From contig JAWNGF010000001.1 in assembly GCA_037039685.1 (NCBI GenBank), forward strand, positions 744,001 to 808,000: a DNA stretch of 64,000 bases, in the 5' to 3' direction. The notes below the pieces were generated by a model. That model was given only the letters and a program-made list of their open reading frames with translations, searched no databases and was not told where the DNA came from. A program made the position numbers and the translations under genes. Source of the stretch: Ceratobasidium sp. AG-K (taxonomy: Eukaryota > Basidiomycota > Agaricomycetes > Cantharellales > Ceratobasidiaceae). Below, piece after piece: positions 57,752 to 64,000 of this stretch. The first letter of the stretch is position 1. Each line of letters opens with the position of its first letter.

Positions 57752-60700
57752 CTATTGGTCATCAGGTTTTGAACAACATCAGGTTATGAACACTTGCAAG
57801 GTATGGACTGCAAATCAACCCTTTACGTCACAGAAAGCAAGCAGATAGTAGTTTAGAAGCTTAGCTATTTGCCTAAGTACTTGAATTCACTGCTGTAATA
57901 GAAGGTGACCAGATAAAAATTGTTTTGGTCGATTTTGATGCAAATTGATGGCTCCACTTTTGTACTGTTTTGCCTCTATTTTGTGATAAGGGGAGCTGGT
58001 AGCCTCAATACTTAGCTATGGAGTAGCAGTCAATGTCTCCTTTGCTTGGACCAAGTATCAAGTATATACAATTAACAGAAACAAAGGTATTGTAATCCAA
58101 CTGGTGTTGAGCACCAGCGACTCTCAGGGTCTCAGGGAAGGTATTGTGAGACATCACTAGGGATGACAAATCCTCAGGCATGAAGTCACTGGATAGGTTT
58201 GGAGCCCATTGCTCACTGTCACTCAGTTGCACACACACTTCTCTTTGTCCTGATGGATTTGGACATCCTCCCATTGGTACTACATGACCGTGCTACCTGT
58301 GTAGCATGCATCCAGCATGCACTCAGCGATTTACATGCTGGGAGATTTCTGAACCCACATTCAGCTGCTCAAGCTTACAACCTTGATCCCAAAACACTCT
58401 GTAACCAGTGGACAGGGTGCACACAAGTACATAAAGTGGCTCACAAAACCCAGATGCTGCTCACTCTATCAGAAAAAGTTGTCTTAACAGCATGGTGTAT
58501 TCATTGGGCACTCATTGGCAAGCCCCTCACTTGCAAAACCATTGGGACCAAGATATTTGAGATTTGTGGAGTAACACCAAGCTCAGCTTACATTGATCAC
58601 TTCCTATCCACAAACAAGCACCTGCTCTTGTGACAACCAACTGGACTTGATCCCCAGTGTGCACTTGCATTTAACTGACCAACCGTAGAGCACCACTTTG
58701 CCTTACTGAATTTTGCTGTCACAAGTAATGACATTCCACCTACAAATGAGTGAAATATGGACAAGAAAGGGATCCAATTAGGTGGAGGGAAGAAGGCATC
58801 TGCATGGAAATTTATTACCAGCTGAACTCAACTGGCTAGTGTGAAGCTCCAAAGCTCAAATATAGAGCTAGTTACAGTAAACAAATGTATTCCTGCTAAA
58901 GGAGCTCCAACACCCCCTAGTTTCATCCTTGCTGGGGAGCCAGGGAATCATCAAGCTTGCTGGTTTGAGGAAAAAGGTGTTGGCTCATGAGTGAATAAGC
59001 TGTAACAATAGTATATATGCTGACCTTGTATATAGTGTTGCACTCTCCAAAAGTGGCTGGACTGACAACAAGCTAACATTTCTTTGCTTTAAGCATGTGT
59101 TTATCCCCACTGCAATGGTGTGTAACCCAAACAATCAGCCCATATTACTCATCATGGATGGGCATGGCTCACATTGCACAGACCAAATGGTTGACTACGG
59201 CATTGCCCAGGAGCCCACAGTCCATCTATTCCTATTCCCACCACATACAACTCACAAACCCCAACCATTGGACGTTGGTGTGTTTGGTGTTGCCCAGCAA
59301 CTCTATTTAGATCAGTCCAACCAATGCACATATGAAGGTGCCCCAATCACACGTGCCTCAGTGATTTCAGAGTGGATGGATCTACACCCACAATTTGTGA
59401 CAGATGAAATTATCACATCTGTCTGGGCACACACCAGAAACTATCCTATCAATCCTCAGGTATTCACAGATGATGGCTATGCACCAAGCTATGTGGCCTC
59501 CACACGCACACACCCCCAGTCAGGTACCTGGTAGACAAAGCCTTGTCATTGGAAACTGATACCAATGAAAGCTTTGAGTCCAAAATACCAGGAATGCAGC
59601 TGCAAACCAGGTCTACAACACAGGTGACATATTAGTCTAGGCATGTGCCATGTTAGATTCACCTTCTCTCTTTAGGCAAGACAAGCACATACACATGTAC
59701 CAGGAGAATCAGATGTCCCGCAACCAAACTTGACAGAATCGAATGGTGGCAAACCGCCCAAGCCTTCACCATCATTTACATGAAACAACCTACAACTCTT
59801 GGCTGGATTCCATGTCAGTTTGTCTCAAGATGTGTATCAAGAACTTGCTTGGCTAGGAGAGGTCGCTGGGGTTGCATTTGAGCAAGCGGAATGCACAGAG
59901 GCGCATGCATGTTTAATGGCCAAGGAGAACCAAGAGTTGAGGCAACAACTCCATGCACCTAAGCAAGCAAAGTCCCAGAAGTTGAATACACAGGCTTGCC
60001 CCCTAACAGGCCCAGAGCAGCCCAAGTTGCGTACCAAGGCGATTGAGAGGGTGGCAGAGGAGTCAAGGATTGCTGAGGAAAAGGCGGAAAAGAGTCGCCA
60101 GATCAAAGAGCCATGCCAGCAAAGGCACAAAGCAGATGCCCCAACTACCATTTGGCAAGGAGCCTGGCAGACATGGACAAAACCAGAGATCCAGGCATTG
60201 CTGTTTGCCCTCAACTTTTTGATGGACAGGACGAAAACCAAGCTAGTAGATCACATCCAAGGCCATTTGGACTCCATGCTAGCTTGTGCATCCAATAAAC
60301 AATTTGCCAAGCTTTAGTGTCCCATAACTCATGGTAGGTGTCAAAAGGGACTGCCAACATCGTTACATGCAACCATCAAACCAGCTGAATCAGTTGAAAC
60401 AAAGCCAAGTGGCCCTGACATGCAATGGAGGCAGCAGGGGAAATGAGATTCAAAACCTGCATCTGATAGTCGATGCCGTCAAACGGAAGGATTAGGGGTT
60501 GAGGTTGCACTTGAGGAGAGCAAAACTACTGCTAGAAGATAATGTGGGGATGGGTTGTTGTTATGAAAGCTTTGGTATTCTTATTTACTGGTAATGAAAT
60601 CATTCCACCTGTGAGGTTAAGATTAGGCTGGTTATCTTTGGTTGGGTTGAGGTTGGCTGTTAAAGTGTTTCAATTGGTAATTAGGCATTGGTGTAGCACC

Positions 60701-60971
60701 CAAAAATAGTAGTTACAAATTGCAGGCATCAGATTGCATCATTCCATGTGGGCTGCCTGTGATCAAAACCCTTGTTCATAACCCAATGAACAACCTACCT
60801 TTCTGGCATCCCACCAACAGCAGCAGCAGGAGTCACAAAATTTCATAATAATGTAGGGTGATACACACGATGTCTAGCTACAACTTGATGCTATTTTGAC
60901 CCCATCAAACCTACAGTTGGCCCCAGTATTGAGCAATCTCCCAGGATTGTTCATAACTTGAGGACTGAGAG
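57752..60971 (+). mobile_element. Pogo-superfamily transposon relic inserted in E3 LTR, TA target duplication
   Basis: 3220 bp between TA dinucleotides at 57,750-57,751 and 60,972-60,973. The ends are imperfect inverted repeats: CTATTGGTCATCAGGTTTTG on the left, CTCTCAGTCCTCAAGTTATG at the right on the other strand, both followed by AACA. Inside are pieces of a DDE_1 transposase. It is unrelated in detail to the 20,346 element. Confidence 0.82.
58199..60317 (+). pseudogene. DDE_1 transposase of the pogo-type element, decayed
   Basis: Three readable parts: 58,250-58,633 with the CENP-B-like region (HALSDLHAGRFLNPHSAAQAYNLDPKTLCNQ ... GKPLTCKTIGTKIFEICG); 59,097-59,534 with LLIMDGHGSHCTDQMVDY (second Asp) and LFLFPPHTTHKPQPLDVGVFG (third Asp); and 59,799-60,317, a coiled C-terminal region (ENQELRQQLHAPKQAK) ending in a SAP-like helix pair (TKPEIQALLFALNFLMDRTKTKLVDHI). 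The first catalytic part (58,640-59,090) is lost to stops. Confidence 0.8.
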
Positions 60972-61222
60972 TAACAACCAAGACTTGACCACATGTCAAT
61001 AGGACTCAAGCATTTACCATTACACTGAAGTGGGCTCTCTACCCCACTCTTACTTAAGACACTTAGGCCTTAGTCACTGTCCACCTCTACTATATTCACT
61101 AAACCACCTTATTCCCATTCCCTTTGGGTTTAGGGTTTCTGCTCTACTCATTGTATTTGTCACTGGACTTGGGCCCAGGTGTTATAACCTTTTCTTAGTT
61201 CTCAACAAGCTTAGTCATGACA

Positions 61223-64000
61223 TGGAGGCATGTTGATGGGAGAGGATCTGTACCCTCAATGTTTGGAGATTGAACTTAGAGGAGAGAGCCCAGTGCTCAG
61301 TCACATGCAATGGGTTCAAAGGTGTGTACATATGCTGAGCCTGAACAAAGTGTCAGTCAAGACTCAACCTCAGGTTTGACAGAAATACTGTTCTTGCTAA
61401 GCCACAATGTGGTGGCTGCTTCATTGAATGTTTTCTTTGGTGTGCATTGTGTATGTTGCTGGTTTCAATAAATATATACATATTCTTGTCAAGCTACATT
61501 AGCAAAGCCACTTCCCAGGGCTATTTTCCTCCTCCTGCCCCTTTGCAGTTTGCAGCAGTTCTTCATGGGATAATTGCAAGACAGTGCAGGCAGTGTCTGT
61601 CAAGATGTGAACCACATGAAAAAAACCATGAATAATGGTGAACAAACCTAGCCCTGGGGGAATCACTGGGAATGCAAATTTCAGTCAGACTTGCAAAATG
61701 CAAGTGGATACTGACTGGTAGTAGTAGTTGCACTTCTATTTTGACCTTTCTTTGAATTACCAGGATCAGCAGGTGTTGAAGTGGCTGTTGGAGGCTAAAG
61801 TCCAATAGTCTGGAAAAGCTCACTTGATGCCTGTGGAGGGGCAAACAATCCATCAACAAGTGCAGTTTTGGCAGTTGATTTAGTGTTAACTTCTGTTTCA
61901 GTATGTTGGTCAGTATCAATGGACCCTGTCAATGCAAACTCACTTTGTGGTGCTGAAGGAGGCGCAGCCACAGCAGTGTTCTGTCACTTGTTTCCTTGGC
62001 TCCTGCCAGTCTTGGCTTCAGGGGTCAACTTGTGAACAGTTGCACAAGTGCCAGGCCCTGACACTATGCAATTGTGTGCAAAGCTGGGGCCCTCATGGTG
62101 ATCCAGCTTCAACCACTGCCTGCATTGGCCCTGGGCATTTGGGCTTCCTCATTTTCAGCATGCTTGTGTAGGCTGTCTTGTCCGGGTACTTTGGCTCCTA
62201 CTTGAACTCCACCTCATCAGGACCAGAGGGCTGACTTGCACCCCTTTGCTCCTCATCATTAGCAGGGTCTTGCATTTGTTCCTGGCTGTCTGCCAGAGTG
62301 TCTTTGTGCTTTAGGTCTGGCTGCTGGTATCCTTCCAGGGGAAGCTGATTGCCCTTTGCCAACTGCTCATTTGGCTCTGGTTTGAATGCTGCTTTCTGTG
62401 GTTCTCCAGTATTGCCCAAGAACCAAGAAGGTGTCCTGTGGATGCTGGTGTGCAAAGATGGTACCAAGGGCAAGGGGACATCTGAGACCAGTGCAGGAGG
62501 GGGAGGATGGATTGCAGCCTCTTTTGCACTGCAAAACACTGTGTCCATCCCGAGCTATGGTGGAGGTTAAGGCAGTTGCAAAACAGCAGCACATGCGGCT
62601 CCTGGAACCAATGTCCTACCTGCCTGAGTATCTGAAGCATCTGCACAGGTCTCATAAGTAGCTGATGAACCTCCTAGCAAGGCTATTTCCAGTGTAGGCT
62701 CAGTGATACTTAGTAGTGGTGTTATGGTTCAGTGTAAATATATCCTAAAGTATAGAATATACTTTGTCTGTATCACAACTTTATGGAGCCAGAGGGTAAA
62801 GTAAACTTTACTAGATCCTCAGAAGGTGCTACTATGCTGTTACTAACAGTATTTGTTACTAAAGACAATATATCTTTCTTAACTGCAGAGGAACACTTAA
62901 GCTACAACTGTTTGAGCATTGCTGCAAGGCAAGGTTCCCTATGAGTTGTATTTAAGATATCCCCCCTGATTGCTAGAATCAAGTTAATACTTAATATACT
63001 TCTCTAACACAAGTATCTGTAGTGCAGTGCTTAGTGCTTACTGTAGAACTCTTAAAGTTATCTCAACCTCAACTGCAACTTAATTGGAGTTAAACTCAAC
63101 AATGGAGGAGTGTTATTGGGAGAACTGCTTTTGGTCTTGGAGTAAGCTGCAAAGCTGTCACATGAGTGATAAACCTGGTAAAGATGAATTGAAAGTAAAT
63201 TGAGTGGTAGTCTCTGGAGGCTCTCAGAGGCCAGTTTATATATCTTACCATGCACAGGTATAAATACTCAAGTCTACATGTTCCAACCAGAATTTACAGG
63301 CCACTAGACAGTGTGGAGTAACCTAAGAATAGCTCTGTAGCTATAGTTAGATCACACAGTGCTGCTCAAAGTACATATTAAAGGTACAAACTCCATACAT
63401 GGTGTGGCTATGCATGTGGCTGTTCTGCAAGAGCTTTCCAGAACACGGAAACTACTTAATGAAGACTATCTACAAAAATAATGCATGGCAGTGCGACTCC
63501 AATGCAAGTCCGATCGTGGAATTCCATGCAGTGGCTGTGGATATATGCTGTGTTCAAAGTAGGGATCATGTGGCTATTGATATTTGAACACTGATAAGGG
63601 AATATCTCCAAAGCTGCTATACAGAATTACATAAAACTCCGCCAATACCTGTGCAAGGCTGTAGGTTAGGGAGCGCAAATTAAATCAGGTCGATTGGTTG
63701 GGCAAGTCAGACGAAACACCAGAAATATTTGTATTTCAGGAAGGTACAAATTGATTATAGTTAAACAATTTTTAACTTAATGAATTCCGAATCGTTCAAG
63801 TTGCTGAAGGTCGCGACTGATAGGGAATTATCAGAAGTATCGATTCGCATTCTTGTATATACATTACAAGTCCAAAAACATTTGTTACAGGCAGTACAAA
63901 ACAAGACATATTTCATACATTTTTTGCTCCTTGGGAATAGTAAGTTTAGACTAAGTATAGATACCAATGGAAGTTAGTATCCATAACACCATGTAGCCAT
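61223..64000. other. KDZ start region, then unrecognised AT-rich sequence
   Basis: TGGAG at 61,223-61,227 is the right target duplication of E3. The minus-strand ATG at 61,229-61,231, in frame with the KDZ N-terminus left of E3, is the likely KDZ start. Beyond it, a minus-strand ORF at 62,198-62,548 is rich in Pro/Gln/Glu with no domain I know, and other ORFs are short. A TGTTATGG...TCTAACA block near 62,720-63,008 could be a solo LTR but lacks a convincing target duplication. The last 600 bp seem non-repetitive within the window. Confidence 0.4.

Larger units (their letters stand above)
50004..61222 (+). mobile_element. Ty3/gypsy LTR retrotransposon E3, decayed, with four later insertions
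   Basis: LTRs at 50,004-50,495 and 57,513-61,222 (the latter split by a pogo insertion), flanked by TGGAG (49,999-50,003 and 61,223-61,227). Sense is plus. Gag and pol are recognisable but full of stops; catalytic YIDD reads YIDH. Internal solo LTRs occur at 52,508, 53,826 and 54,357. A different family from E1/E2. It inserted just inside the KDZ coding region. Confidence 0.92.
57513..61222 (+). repeat. E3 3' LTR, split by a pogo-type transposon
   Basis: The left part 57,513-57,751 and right part 60,972-61,222 together align to the 50,004 LTR. The break falls at TA in the word GGTAACAACC, with TA on both sides of the insertion. Ends in AGTCATGACA, then TGGAG. Confidence 0.88.

Noticed and set aside
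62720..63008. Possible solo LTR (TGTTATGG to TCTAACA)
   Set aside because: No matching 5-bp flanks and no second copy in the window.

Overview
The window looks like a filamentous basidiomycete nuclear genome. The genes carry many 45-65 bp GT-AG introns, there is a 375-residue actin, and the repeats are typical of Agaricomycetes: Ty3/gypsy chromoviruses, a KDZ transposase, and pogo and Tc1 elements. The gag N-terminus and overall mix resemble Rhizoctonia-type (Cantharellales) genomes, but that is recognition from memory, not a search.

Bases 1-19,842 are gene-dense. In order: a damaged MFS (Dal5-type) transporter gene running off the left edge (-); the mitochondrial glycine carrier Hem25 (-); divergent from it the mitochondrial FAD/folate-type carrier Flx1 (+); a 3.4 kb stretch with no recognisable gene and a C18 tract; a DUF3074 START-like protein (-); divergent prolyl oligopeptidase (+); then four minus-strand genes: an AlaX/AARSD1-type alanyl-tRNA editing protein, O6-methylguanine-DNA methyltransferase, actin, and the mitochondrial Xaa-Pro aminopeptidase Icp55. 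I rebuilt the exons of the eight intact genes by hand. In every case the exons sum to a multiple of three and give a protein of plausible length (318, 331, 232, 803, 449, 205, 375 and 515 aa). Actin contains a 6-nt microexon, and ICP55 a 7-nt microexon plus a GC-AG intron. Hem25, Flx1 and Icp55 are all mitochondrial; the other genes are ordinary housekeeping genes and no shared pathway is evident.

From 20,346 to near the right edge the sequence is almost entirely nested transposons. An apparently intact TA-flanked pogo-type DNA transposon (20,346-22,367) stands at the border. Next is a Ty3/gypsy element (E1, 22,616-37,050, target duplication TCAGG) whose gag was hit by a second, apparently intact member of the same family (E2, 28,621-35,849, target duplication TAGCC). 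E1 and E2 share a conserved -1 frameshift signal, a Tf1-like self-priming site, and a tryptophan-rich third ORF between pol and the 3' LTR that I do not recognise.

The right part, AT-richer and more decayed, holds a fungal DDE transposase fragment, a Tc1 relic with about 55-bp inverted repeats, a copia fragment, a 1.1 kb foldback element with 311-bp arms, a second Tc1-type transposase relic, and a KDZ transposase. The KDZ gene is split just after its start codon by a third gypsy element (E3, 50,004-61,222, target duplication TGGAG). E3 was itself invaded by three solo LTRs and, inside its 3' LTR, by a second pogo-type transposon. The last 2.8 kb holds only short unrecognised ORFs.
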